From contig BFEA01000251.1 in NCBI GenBank assembly GCA_003427395.1, positions 112,846-148,785 of the forward strand: a stretch of 35,940 nucleotides of DNA. Reading direction: 5' to 3'. The first letter of the stretch is position 1, and each line of letters begins with the position of its first letter. Below the pieces are notes generated by a model. It worked only from the letters and a program-made list of their open reading frames with translations, searched no databases and was not told the DNA's origin. Below are positions 20,471 to 30,069 of this stretch, one piece after another. This DNA comes from Chara braunii (Eukaryota; Streptophyta; Charophyceae; Charales; Characeae). The position numbers were made by a program, and so were the translations under genes.

Positions 20471-20471
20471 A

Positions 20472-21450
20472 TGCAATCAGACTCGCTTTCTTATTTACTT
20501 CACACACATGCAAACAGATGGCGATTCACATTAGCGCCAAGCGCTCACTCAAAGTTCTGAGATATGGAAACCAGAAACACAGTTCAGATGAAAGCTCCCT
20601 TCAACAGGCTATGGCGCATCATCAGCGCCTGTACACCCCAACTCTCGTCACTGTGTTTGCCACCGTTCACACACATGCTCAACACTCCACTCTGGATCTC
20701 CCTGAATACCCAACACGCTTCCCTCTCTCACACACACTAAAGTCTATCTTCCTCCTACAGCGGCTATGGCCACTCTACTACTACTGACTATGGCTACGAT
20801 GTCTCTCTTCAGCCCACTTCGACTTGGGGCGACCTGCAGGCCACCTCACACAAGACGCTGTAGCAGCGCTTCCGCATGGCTTACGCAGCGAACGAATGAA
20901 ATGGCTGGGCGCTGCCTCTTGATTTATACTTCTGTAACTCGTTGGTCTGCCCCTTTCCCAGGCCCTTGGTGCACAAGGTCCCACACGGTACTTGCTTGAC
21001 TGGTCTGTGACTGACTGGGACCGGTACTACTGACTGCACGGGATCACACCGCCGACTCGATGCAATCGCACTGCCGACTCAGTGCTGTTGGGCTCCCCAC
21101 TTGCCCAGTTGCCTCTGACTAAACGTGAGCCAACTTCGAAAGGCCACTTCCGGACCTTCCGGAAGTCTGTGGACTTGGCCTTTCGAGTACTGTAGCAGCT
21201 ACGACCTTGACCTTTCAGAATATCTACAGCTACAACCTCTACAGAGCTTTGACCCCTACTCGACAGACCTACAGATCGAATCCCTACAACTACACAGACT
21301 TATGACAGACACCAAACAGCTACCAAAATACAGGTCACGGGTTCAAACACTCGGGGGGGGCGACTCGGTACAGTACATGGGCAAGCTAAGGTCTGGGGAT
21401 CGAACTCTAGTGCCCGCATCTGTGACTGCAGAAAGGTGAAAACCGTTTCA
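20472..21450 (-). mobile_element. 5' LTR (right end on the plus strand), 979 bp
   Basis: TG...CA ends, collinear with 12,331-13,337 and similar at roughly 96% over the first 420 bases by eye. In element orientation it starts TGAAACGGTTTTCACC. It carries a 39-bp GGCC...GGCC hairpin at 21,142-21,180. It should contain the promoter and the RNA start of the element, but I cannot point to a convincing TATA box. Confidence 0.9.
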
Positions 21451-21454
21451 GGGC
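21450..21454. repeat. Target-site duplication, right (AGGGC/GGGC)
   Basis: GGGC directly follows the LTR and matches the GGGC at 12,327-12,330. Confidence 0.7.
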
Positions 21455-24196
21455 ACATATCTGGTCTTGGCGATAGTCTGCATCGGGTGACATCTTCATG
21501 CACTTCGGTGGCTGCTGACGTCAACAGTTGCATTGTCAATTCGTAGGCAGGAAGTAGCTGTGTGGGAGTAGTCTGGGCGCCGAGCGCCAAGTAGGGGGAA
21601 GCGCCTGGATACTTTTGTTGGTGATGGCGAGAGTAAGCTCTCATTGACATTCGGTTTCAGTGTTTCGATTCTCCATTGGTGTAATATTGGCGCATTTCTG
21701 CTTTCTGGACACTGTGGAACTTTCTGGCTTTCACTGTGAAATTGCAATCTGGATTCTGTCATCTCGCTATTGCTCATTTTCCTTGCACCAATCTCTGAGA
21801 CTATGATATGCAGCAGGAGACACTCGATACTCAACCCAACTGATTGGCATCGGCCTCTGTTATGGATTTTTCCACTACCGATACATATATTTGAAGTCAT
21901 TCTGCTGTACCTGGTGGAGAAGAGACGCGCAGGGGATAATTGTTACTGTCAGCATCAAGAAGAAATCAATGCTTTCACCCTTACAGTTCTTCCCAAAGAG
22001 GAGAGATTTCAGAGTGAGTACCTGTTCGAGCTTTGGAGTTATCACACTATTCAACAAGAACCGCGCCTTTGTCGGGCTGATCCATCCGTTTCCATGATTC
22101 GATCGAAAACCCAATCACAATCTCCTGTCATTTTTGTCCTCTTTCTGTGACGGGCTCTTTTGGCAGGAGCGCTGGTCAATACAGCACAACACACCGCAAG
22201 GTCAGACAGTGAGGGTCGCAACAACACAAAGAGTGGGGATCACTCCTCCCAAGCTGATGCGATCACTCAGCTGGTGAATCTGGACGGCACATGCGTCAGG
22301 TTCAGAAAGTTCGGCATGTCTTTGACATGGCCACGATAGATGAGTCTGCTCCATGTCCTTGCAAGTACAACTTTCCAGAACACTGATCAATAACTTGTCT
22401 CCTCTCATACATGTCGGGCTTGGTTTCCCGCTCGCTCATGATGAGATGATTGACCAGCCAGCGACATTGTGGGAGGATGAACTGTCAACTCTTTCTTTTC
22501 ATGTCCGCTTATCAGATAGGAAATTCAGGAACGAGTCTGGAGCTAGATCATGGAAGGATACTCCACCACTTTTCTTTGTCATCTGCACATGACGGTTCTG
22601 CTCACTTTCTCACCAGATATGTGTCTCCCGCTATAACATGGGAAGACATGCTGCTTACTTACCAGAAATGGGAGATATCATCCACATTCACGCCTATACC
22701 AGCTAGCCCCCTCGCTCCCTCTCTCTATTTTCACTCTCTCACGCACACAGTACGCATGCTCCCCTATGTTGAGTGCAGCCGTCCGCATTTTGGGTCAGGT
22801 TCATTTCGAACACTCCTGCTCTCAAACTCTCGCTGGCAAGCGCCTGCACACTCTCTCGCTAGCTCCCTCTCTCTTTGCATGTGTGTGTGCGCGTTTTATG
22901 CACCTCACTAGTTACATGACGGTGCATTTGGTTGGCTACCTTAAGAGAGTCATAGATGCTCCCGCCGTTTACCCGGGCGTGGTTGAATCTCTTCACTTTG
23001 ACATTCAAAGCACAAGGCAGAAGTCACATTGTGTGAACATCAAAAAAATTCACAGCAGTGGCCTCCACCTTTCTCTTCTCAGCCTTTCTTATGTTCTCAC
23101 GTATGCACACTGACGCGCCAGGCTGAAGATCTTCAATAGCCCGAATACCTACGTACCTGGTCAGCCTTTGGGACAATCGCACATTATCTGAGAACGAAGC
23201 GCAGGCTCTTCTCCTTTCTCGTGCGCATGCGTTCCCTCATTCTCATTCCTTCTCTTCTCTTACTTTCATTTCCTTCTTCTCTCTCGCTGCTTGTTTTCGT
23301 CTCATTTTCTCAGGTCTCTTCGTTTCCCTCTTCTTCACTTCTCGATCTCTCTATCTCTCCTCCTGTGAAAACCTCTACGCTCTCATGAGCTGCACGGCAC
23401 TTCCTCTCAGCTTCTCCCATAAGCGGCAAACCCAGTCTTCTCTCTGCACGCGCACGGTATATTCCTAAATTTAAATGTTTTTTGCCTTTGTGACGGCCAG
23501 ATGCATCAATTATATGAGTGGTTAGCTGTGCAGTGAGCCAGGCTCGCTGATTCAGGTGAGTAGGAACTCACACTTCAACCTTTCAATCTTCCTTTCCCTC
23601 TTTCTGAATGCTTCACCAATGTCTCATCTCATTCGTTCTTCACACTCGCCTTTACGCTGCTAAATCACAATCCTTCAGTCTTCAACTCACGCCTGTTTGT
23701 TCATGATCAAATGTATTCGGCCGCACTCGCGACCAAATACAGCTAGAAATACTGAGCTGCCAGTCTCAGGGATACCGCATACATCAGCGGATAGCACACA
23801 CACCAGCGGAAAAGGATGGCTCACGTGCACGTGTGCGCTTGCAGGGTACAGGTTCTTACCTTCTCCTAGCTCTCCAATGTCCGCATCTCTCCTACCTTAT
23901 TCCATAGCTCGCCACCCATTTCGGCTTGCATCACGAATAGGCGTGAGCAGAAGTTGACCTGGTTCGCCAGACACGACCTGCAGAACGCTGCGTACACCAG
24001 GCACGCGTTCGAATCTCGCACAGTCTGAATGTCCCCTTGCCCCCACTGATCTGGCCTATAGATGGACCGCAGTACAGGCTGCGGGCCTCAGCAGGTACGC
24101 TGACATTATTGATGCCAGCAAAATCAGGCTTACAGGGGTACCAGCGTTGTAGGACCCATGTAAATCTGGGAGGCCAATAATTCAACCAGCAGATGA
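21455..24196. other. 2.7 kb without a recognised gene
   Basis: There are several ORFs of 60-153 codons on both strands, all without recognisable motifs. The stretch at 23,200-23,480 is pyrimidine-rich (TTCTCTTCTCTTACTTTC-like), as in a leader or LTR. Plausible splice-like signals exist (GTGAGT at about 22,013; TTTTGGCAG near 22,165; CAGGTGAGTAGG at about 23,556), but no exon with a recognisable protein connects them. Part of this could be the displaced rest of the older LTR into which the gypsy element inserted. Confidence 0.4.
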
Positions 24197-24204
24197 GGTG
24201 AGAG
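24197..24204. repeat. 8-bp target-site duplication, left (GGTGAGAG)
   Basis: It abuts the left terminal inverted repeat of the hAT-like element. The right copy at 25,009-25,016 reads GCTGAGAG, 7 of 8 identical. Eight-base duplications are the hallmark of hAT insertion. Confidence 0.8.
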
Positions 24205-25008
24205 CAGAGCTGGGCACCAGGTGCCCAGAGCCGCACCCACCTGCACCCACCCGACCCACAGGGTGATGGGTCGGATTTAGGGTCTACATGAGCTGTCTTG
24301 GGTGGGTTATGGGCGGGTACAGCCAGCATGCCTTTCTGGGTGACGGGCGGGTGAGGATTTGACCTGGGTCACCCGCTGGGTGGGTGGCAAGCGGGTGATG
24401 TCTTGGCCTGGGTCACCCGACCCATAGACCCAGGATGACCCAAAAATTATGCCCCCCCCNCCTCCTCCCTTGTGTAGTACGTCGGGCTTGAGGTTGAGAG
24501 CCAAAGAAAAAAGTGCCTGGATTCAGTTGCCCAGGTCCTGATAAAGTAACGCGGAGTGCTCCAGCAGTGCAGGTGCCCCTGAACAGAAAAAAAAATATTG
24601 AGATACTTTCCTTAGAGATGTTCGAGTCTCATTGTTGATGTTGCCGTTGTTTTAATAATAGGATTTCAGATGTCTTTGTTGCAAAGCTATGTTGCCGATG
24701 AAATTGTGATGGTGTAAGGGACTGGCATGGGCAGGTGCGGGCTGATGAGGGTGGGTGCGGGTGAAGAAAATTTAGGTATTGGACGCGGGGGGGGTGATGA
24801 TTCTCTTACGGGTGCGGGCGGGTGTGGGTGAGGGTTTTTTTCGGGTCACGGGCGGATCGGGTGTGGGGCTGAAATTTCAAAAAATGTTTTGGGTGGGTGG
24901 GGTCGTCTAAAAGTAGAAAATAAAATTCTTGGGCCGGGTGGATGGGGAAGAAAAAAAATTGGGCGGGTTAGGTCGACGGTGAGGAAAAAAAAAAATTGCC
25001 CACCTCTG
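24205..25008. mobile_element. Non-autonomous hAT (Ac-like) element, 804 bp
   Basis: The left end is CAGAGCTGGGCA; the right end read from outside is CAGAGGTGGGCA (11 of 12 identical). CAGAGGTGGGCAA is a classic hAT terminal sequence. An 8-bp near-perfect target duplication flanks it. The subterminal regions are packed with CCCACCCGACCC/GGGTGGGTGCGGGT motifs, as is usual for the transposase-binding ends of Ac-like elements. A perfect GGGCACC-A-GGTGCCC hairpin lies next to the left terminus. There is no transposase reading frame, so movement would depend on an enzyme supplied elsewhere. One N at 24,460 lies next to a C run. Seen: ends, duplication, composition. Known: these features define hAT. 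Confidence 0.85.
24810..24828 (+). other. G-quadruplex motif inside the hAT element
   Basis: GGG-TGC-GGG-C-GGG-TGT-GGG matches the standard four-run G3 pattern with loops of 1-3 bases. The G-rich half of the element (about 24,715-24,985) holds further G runs. Confidence 0.75.
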
Positions 25009-25016
25009 GCTGAGAG
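25009..25016. repeat. 8-bp target-site duplication, right (GCTGAGAG)
   Basis: It abuts the right terminal inverted repeat of the hAT-like element and matches GGTGAGAG on the left at 7 of 8 positions. Confidence 0.8.
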
Positions 25017-25765
25017 ACTCAACAGATCAGAAATCGAGCCGTCAAATCAAGTGTCATAGTTTGAATCAGTGACACCGAACTCGTTACGGTCGCAGAATCG
25101 GTGCTGTGGGAATAGCGGCACATTCCGTAAAACCATTCACCGTAAACAAGACCAAAGATACTCCACCATTCGCCGTGACCATTTCCGGACCAAGTGTCAT
25201 GGCTAATAATCCGTGTCGTGGAACCAACTGTCGAGATCAGTCAAGTGGCAATTGCCGTAATCAAATTCCATGTTGGTACTGATGGCTCAAGAAATAGTGT
25301 CCCCCACTGGAACGGTATCATGTGAATAAGTCCCATGGTCTGATAATAAATGTCGTCGAGCAAGCTGTCGCTACCAGATCACTTGTACCATTGGACCACT
25401 GTCGTAACCAGATAAACCGTAGCGTAGGACCAGCCGCCGTAGCCAGATAGCCAGATGATATACGTTGTGTCCACCGTAACTAGTAACCAACATCCAAGCT
25501 TGTGAGCGAGAATGCCGGACCCGTAACCACTTACAGCATGGAGGACCAACACTCAGTGAACTCTCAGTACTCAACAACCCACACGCACACAGACATATAG
25601 GCATAATAATAACATTTTTAGGAGGTCATAATAGGGATAATCATCAGGCAAAATCAGGGTTAAATTTGCGAGGTGTGTGATCAAGCGAAAAAATACAAAC
25701 AATATATAATAATTTATTTTTAATTCTCTTTCATCAGTTTTAAAACTTTTAATTTTACCTCTTAG
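25017..25765. other. No recognised gene; degenerate CCGTAACCA motif
   Basis: Variants of CCGTAACCA(GA) recur at irregular spacing from 25,115 to 25,535, for example TTCCGTAAAACCATT, CACCGTAAACAAGACC, GTCGTAACCAGATAAACC, CACCGTAACTAGTAACC and ACCCGTAACCACTT. After 25,600 the sequence becomes AT-rich and leads into the LINE poly(A) tail. No gene is supported. Confidence 0.45.
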
Positions 25766-25782
25766 TTTTTTTTTTTTTTTTT

Positions 25783-26495
25783 AAACAGGGCCTTCTGGTC
25801 CTGGCTCCTTCTATTCTGGGGAGCGTCAGTCCGGTTCCTATTCCACCGGCAAGTCGAGAAAAGCAATACATCAATAAATGCTCACACACGCTTCCTTCCG
25901 TCAGGCCGAAGGACCCCTGGTCAGCATTGATTGCTCCACTGCGGGAGGATTGACTGCCAGCTTGCCTTGTTCCTCTCTTTCCTCTCGGACCTGGATTCCA
26001 GATCTGTCAGATAGTGTCTTTGACCCTAGAAAGAGCTCATCTGTTGTCCTTACCCAACCTGCTTCCTCCCCCTACCCTCTTTGCCTCCCTTTGGAAGGTC
26101 AACTGTCTGTCCTTAAACCCTAAACCCTCAGCCTGCATTTTTGTCCTTCGATCGTCAAACTTGAAACCTGGCATGCATCTTCCCNGACTNATCCTCCTTT
26201 NTTCGCGTTGTCTGTGCCCCCTGGGCCTCTTGANTAATGTATTCACCCCCTTGCNGCCTAGGACGTGATTNTGCCTTCCAGCGTTGTCTGGTGTTGGAAA
26301 CCCCTTTCTGNTCTTGAATTATGCCATTCTTTCCNGCATACCCGATCCTGTNGCAATTCTGCGACCTTGCCATTTACCAGCCAGTTCCTATAGAAGCTCA
26401 GCCTCTCCTTGTTCCGCTGTTCTTCGTCTTCTGTCCAGCCTTGTCTGATCTTACGCCATCTGCAGAGGATCTCAGCTTGGATCATTGTTTTTGTT
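25783..26495 (-). other. LINE copy 1: ORF2 end and 3' untranslated region
   Basis: The first part holds the frameshifted ORF2 tail (WIETKTMIQAEILCRWRK, TEDEEQRNKERLSF). The rest aligns with 29,385-29,960 of copy 2 (CCTTCCGTCAGGCC, TTGATTGCTCCAC, AGAAAGAGCTCATC, GTGCCCCCTGGG) and is non-coding. About eight single Ns lie at 26,185-26,352, so base calls here are unreliable. The CCCTAAACCC near 26,118 is part of this 3' region. Confidence 0.75.
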
Positions 26496-26589
26496 TCTAT
26501 CCACACCTTTTCCCGTGGGTTGGACCGTCCTTCAATTGAATTGTTCTGCTGCATCTTTCCTTCCATATGACCCATAGGGTCACTTTCCT

Positions 26590-28866
26590 GATGAGTTCAA
26601 ACCAGATCCTCTCAGCCTTCCGTGCCTGATCAGGGATGTTAGTCAAGAGAAGGAGTTGAATGGGTTGCTCTGGGAAGGGAGATGTGAAGAGGGAATCCCA
26701 GAGTGAAGAAGCTCTCGCCCAGTATTCAGTCGCCTCTTTACAAAGCACTAGGCAGTGAACTACATCCTCTATCGCACCTTCGNAGCAGACTGAGCATAAC
26801 TCCGAGCTGTCGGGGTCTGTGGCTTTCCGTCTAATGTGCAGCCATTAGTTCACCGGTAGGGCTGCGTACACAATCAGCCATTGTAAGCTTCTGATCTTGA
26901 TTGGTCTGATACGTTTGAATTTTTCCCAATGAATTCGTGTAATTCTGTCTGCTTCTTGACCCACGAGGTTTCGCCATCTGTTTTTGATAATAGGGTCTGG
27001 ATTTTTGGTCTTCAGAGACAGTCTGTACCCAAGTTTGACTGAGTAATCCTGGATTGGGATCTTTGCCTTGAAGTTACTGGTAGTATCTGGCCTCCAGGCC
27101 CATTCCGCGGGGTCGAATTCCAAGGACCGGATTGCAGTGTCCGGTCTGAAGATTGCCTTTGGCCATGTACCTAGGACCCTTATTTTTCTAAGGAGGAAGG
27201 AATCTAGTATAGATGATTCTACATTGCAGTTCATAATAGTTGGCATATCCGAATTGGTGAGGGAGATCGGGAAGGAGAGGAAAGTGGCCCTGGTGAGAGA
27301 GCCTTGCTGCAAGTGGGAGAATCGATAAGCTCTAGCATGAGTTGTGTCTTGGATCATAAGACCCCACTCGCCCAGTCTCCATGAATCATCTTCTTCCAAG
27401 ATCTCTTTCCACTCTTGTGGAATGCGACTGAGTAAATACTGAAGATTGGCCCCTCGTCTGTGGCATCCTTTCAGTCGGACACTGACTTCTTGTTCCGTTA
27501 TCCATTCTTTTCTGTCCTCCTTCCACAAGTGATCTACTTTCCAGATACCGTTCTTAGTCCAGGACAGCCACCTCTGCTCTAGGAATAGTGGGTTGTCAGC
27601 CTCGTTTGTTAACCATTCATTCCCGAAAAGCGGTTGTCTTAGTACTTCATCCTTAGATTTAGGCTTGTTTGTCTTGTTAGGGATTATTTTCCTCCATGAT
27701 CGAAGTAGTGCCGGCCAGTAACGGGTGGGCGGTTGGTGGTCTTCACGTCTGTTATTCCTCGTCCGATTCCTCCGTTCCGTCGATATCACCCATTCTTTGT
27801 TCATTACCCAAAACAGGCCTGACATATCGTTCGGGGAGGATACTGGTGCCACAAATCTGATATTGTCCAATGCCAGCTTATTCCAGGCGCTATCCGGATT
27901 CATCAACAGTTTGATGATCCATTTGATTTGCAGGGCTTTCGTTTCTGTTCCGGGGTCAATGATTCCTAGGCCCCCGTCTCCTGGTCTCCGTGTAACGTAG
28001 TGCCAAGCTATCTTAGATATGCCCTTGTCTTTATTGGGGTCTCCTGTCCACAGGTAAAGCCTAGTGCGTCTATTCAACTCCTTTATTGAACTGTCAGGAA
28101 CTGTCCAGATAGAAGCAATATCCCACATCATTGAAAAGACCGACGTGTTGAGGACCAGCGCTCGGCCAATAAGGGAAGTGAAGGTGTTGCCCCACCTTCC
28201 TATTTTATTGATCTGTTTGGCCAGCATGGAGGGGCCCATTTGGGTCGCCAGCCCATCTTTCGTCACCAAGATGCCCAAATAGCGAGTGGGTGTATTCGGT
28301 GTTTGCCATGTCATAGCCGCCTCATCTCCTTGGAGAGAAAGGGGTTCGCTCTCTGAAAGCCACCAGCCAATTGTTTTCCCCCAGTTGATCTTCATCTCTG
28401 AGGCTAATCTGAACGCTTCCATTGCTTTAGCTAGTGTTATGAAGGAAGAGTCTGATGCTCTGATCAGAACCGTTAAATCGTCTGCGAACATGATAGCTGT
28501 GGGAAAATCCATTTGGTGGGCAGAGCCTACATCGGTGCTGGCTAGTCTCTGGATTGATGGGTCCTTGCGCAGGAAGGAAGCAATTGCCTCCATTACGAAT
28601 AGAAAGATTGACGGGGTCAACGGGTCCCCTTGGCGGACCGAACGGGATATCGGATAGCAATCTGACAATAATCCGTTGACTTGGACACAACCAACTGCAT
28701 CCTTGTACAGTATCCTAACCCACTTTCTGAAGTTTGGTCCGACTCCCATTCTTTCCATGCTAGCTTCCATAAAGTCCCAGTTAACTTGGTCATATGCCTT
28801 CTCAAATTCAAAGAAGAGAATGGCGACGTTTATTTTCCTTTCTCTGAGGTCCCGCTTTCGAGTCAA
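26590..28866 (-). pseudogene. LINE ORF2: reverse transcriptase and zinc-binding C-terminus (copy 1)
   Basis: A 673-codon uninterrupted frame (26,845-28,866). RT motifs in order are EFEKAYDQVNWDF (palm A), VNGLLSDCYPISRSVRQGDP (motif B), AIMFADDLTVLI (the catalytic FADD box) and NWGKTIGWWL. A long thumb/linker follows with W-rich segments. A TAA at 26,854-26,856 stops the frame; beyond it the same frame continues with WLHIRRKATD and a CSVC...VHCLVLC zinc-binding segment (zf-RVT type), WARASSLWDSLFTSPFPEQP and VTLWVIWKERCSR to about 26,500, where it is frameshifted relative to copy 2. RT would copy LINE RNA at a nicked target. The start is a truncation, not a true initiation codon. Confidence 0.9.
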
Positions 28867-28890
28867 CTGTTCAGGGTAGAAAATGTCGCA

Positions 28891-29100
28891 TGAAGGCTCA
28901 CGCGCATATTATCTCTCAATGGACAGTTGGTTTGAAAACAGGCGAATCATTAGGGCTGGTCGAAGAGACCCATTCGATTGTCAAAATCCAAGGGTTAGTA
29001 TTGGTTGCGATTAAAGGGAAATAAAGGGTTAGCTTGGGAAGCCTAACTTCTCACGACGCGCGAAGTGAAAGGACATCTCAAAACCCCTCCCACAGATCGT
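28891..29100. other. Spacer between LINE copies
   Basis: About 210 bp with no recognised content, between the truncated 5' end of LINE copy 1 and a fragment of another LINE. Confidence 0.5.
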
Positions 29101-29101
29101 T

Positions 29102-29345
29102 CTAGGGTTCCGCCCTTTGATATTCAGGTGGCCGACTGGCTTTGGCCGCCCGACATCGTGTTGTCAGCGCCGACGACTTTTGTGCCCCATCCACCAGCCA
29201 TTGATTGCAGAAGAGGGGCTGCCTGAGCACCTCCTCTCTTACCAAAGGGGGTTTGACTTTGGCGGGGAAGATCTCCCTCGACATCTTCAGCAGTTGGGCC
29301 GAGTATTCTCCTGAGCCCGCTCGTCCGTTGTCCTGTTCTGGAGAC
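29102..29345 (-). pseudogene. Fragment of a third, diverged LINE
   Basis: The minus-strand reading contains YSAQLLKMSREIFPAKVKPP and EEVLRQPLFCNQWLVDGAQK. It aligns with YWPALLRSWRKIIPNKTNKP and DEVLRQPLFGNEWLTNEADN in the RT C-terminal region of copy 1, with clear divergence, so it is a different LINE lineage. The fragment ends at a stop (29,102) and directly abuts the poly(A) tail of LINE copy 2 on its right, which suggests copy 2 inserted into it. Confidence 0.65.
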
Positions 29346-30069
29346 AGAGCCTCAAGGCTCTGTTTTTTTTTTTTTTTTTTAACATAAACAGGGCCTTATG
29401 GTCCTGGCTCCATCTATTCTGGGGAGCGTCAATCCGGTTCCTATTCCACCGGCAAGTCAAAATAAACATTACATCAAGCACACTCACACACGCTTCCTTC
29501 CGTCAGGCCAAAGGATCCCTGAACAGCATTGATTGCTCCACCGCGGTGGAGGATTGACTGTCAGTTTGCCCTATCNCACTCTTTCCTCTCAGACCTGGGG
29601 TCCAGATCTGCCAGATTGCACCATTGTCCCTAGAAAGAGCTCATCCGATAACCTTGCCGGCTTGTATCTTCCCCACGCACCTCCCTGCCCCTTTGGAAGA
29701 TTTATGATAAACCTTAAACCCAAAACCCTTCGTCTGTGCGTCCGACCTCCAATAGTCGAACTTGTACATTGACAGGCATTGATTTTGCTTCCGGCCCCCT
29801 GCGATAAAGTCTTCCTTTGTAACCCGCGTTTATGCTCCCGTATTTTGCCCTAGTCAAACTGGTCCTTCTCTCTCCCTTGTTTCCTCATTGTTCGTGCCCC
29901 CTGGGCTCTTGATGGGCCGCTTGCATTTTGTTAAGGCCTACGATGCGAATATGCCCTCATACATTGCCTGCTGGCGAAAGCCTCTTACTGATACTGGATT
30001 GTGCCACTCCCTCCAACATACTCGGTCCTCTCGCAATTCTGCAATCTTGCCATTTATCAGCCAGTTCTT

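Larger units (their letters stand above)
19125..20471 (-). other. Long untranslated leader of the gypsy element
   Basis: About 1.35 kb between the primer-binding site and the first gag methionine. It contains the TTGAC array (19,711-19,878), CT-rich sequence (19,910-20,100), the (CT)n run and a set of CTATGGC blocks. No coding frame is supported; the 168-320 codon plus-strand ORFs here are translations of simple repeats and run into the LTR. Confidence 0.6.
12331..21450 (-). mobile_element. Complete but defective Ty3/gypsy LTR retrotransposon (9,120 bp)
   Basis: All the structural parts are present on the minus strand: 5' LTR (20,472-21,450), initiator-Met-type primer-binding site, a long leader, gag with a CCHC knuckle, then pol in the order protease, reverse transcriptase, RNase H, integrase (the Ty3/gypsy order), a purine-rich tract and the 3' LTR (12,331-13,337), flanked by a short target duplication. 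Gag and pol carry several in-frame stops and frameshifts, so the copy cannot make its own proteins. The LTRs differ at roughly 3-4% of positions by eye over the first 420 bases, plus indels, pointing to an old insertion. Copy A at 1-1,404 belongs to the same family. Confidence 0.92.
25766..28890 (-). mobile_element. 5'-truncated L1-type LINE, copy 1
   Basis: The 3' end is marked by a T run on plus (25,766-25,782; poly(A) on the element strand) preceded by AAGGCCCTGTTT. The element then reads upstream through a 3' untranslated region, an RNase-like/zinc-binding C-terminus and a reverse transcriptase. Compared with copy 2, homology stops near 28,890, at the point corresponding to about 32,585, so the endonuclease and the first RT motifs are missing. 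This is typical incomplete target-primed reverse transcription. I could not find a convincing target duplication. Confidence 0.9.

Noticed and set aside
19719-20787. 248- and 320-codon plus-strand ORFs
   Set aside because: They run through the TTGAC array, (CT)n, the primer-binding site and into the LTR, antisense to the element, and have no protein-like content.
21770-22150. 126-codon plus ORF as a gene
   Set aside because: No recognisable domain, overlaps ORFs on the other strand and has no homologue in the window.
26108-26130. Plant-type telomere repeat (CCCTAAA)
   Set aside because: Only about two units are present, and the corresponding part of LINE copy 2 (29,707-29,730) has a diverged form. 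It is LINE 3' sequence, not a telomere.
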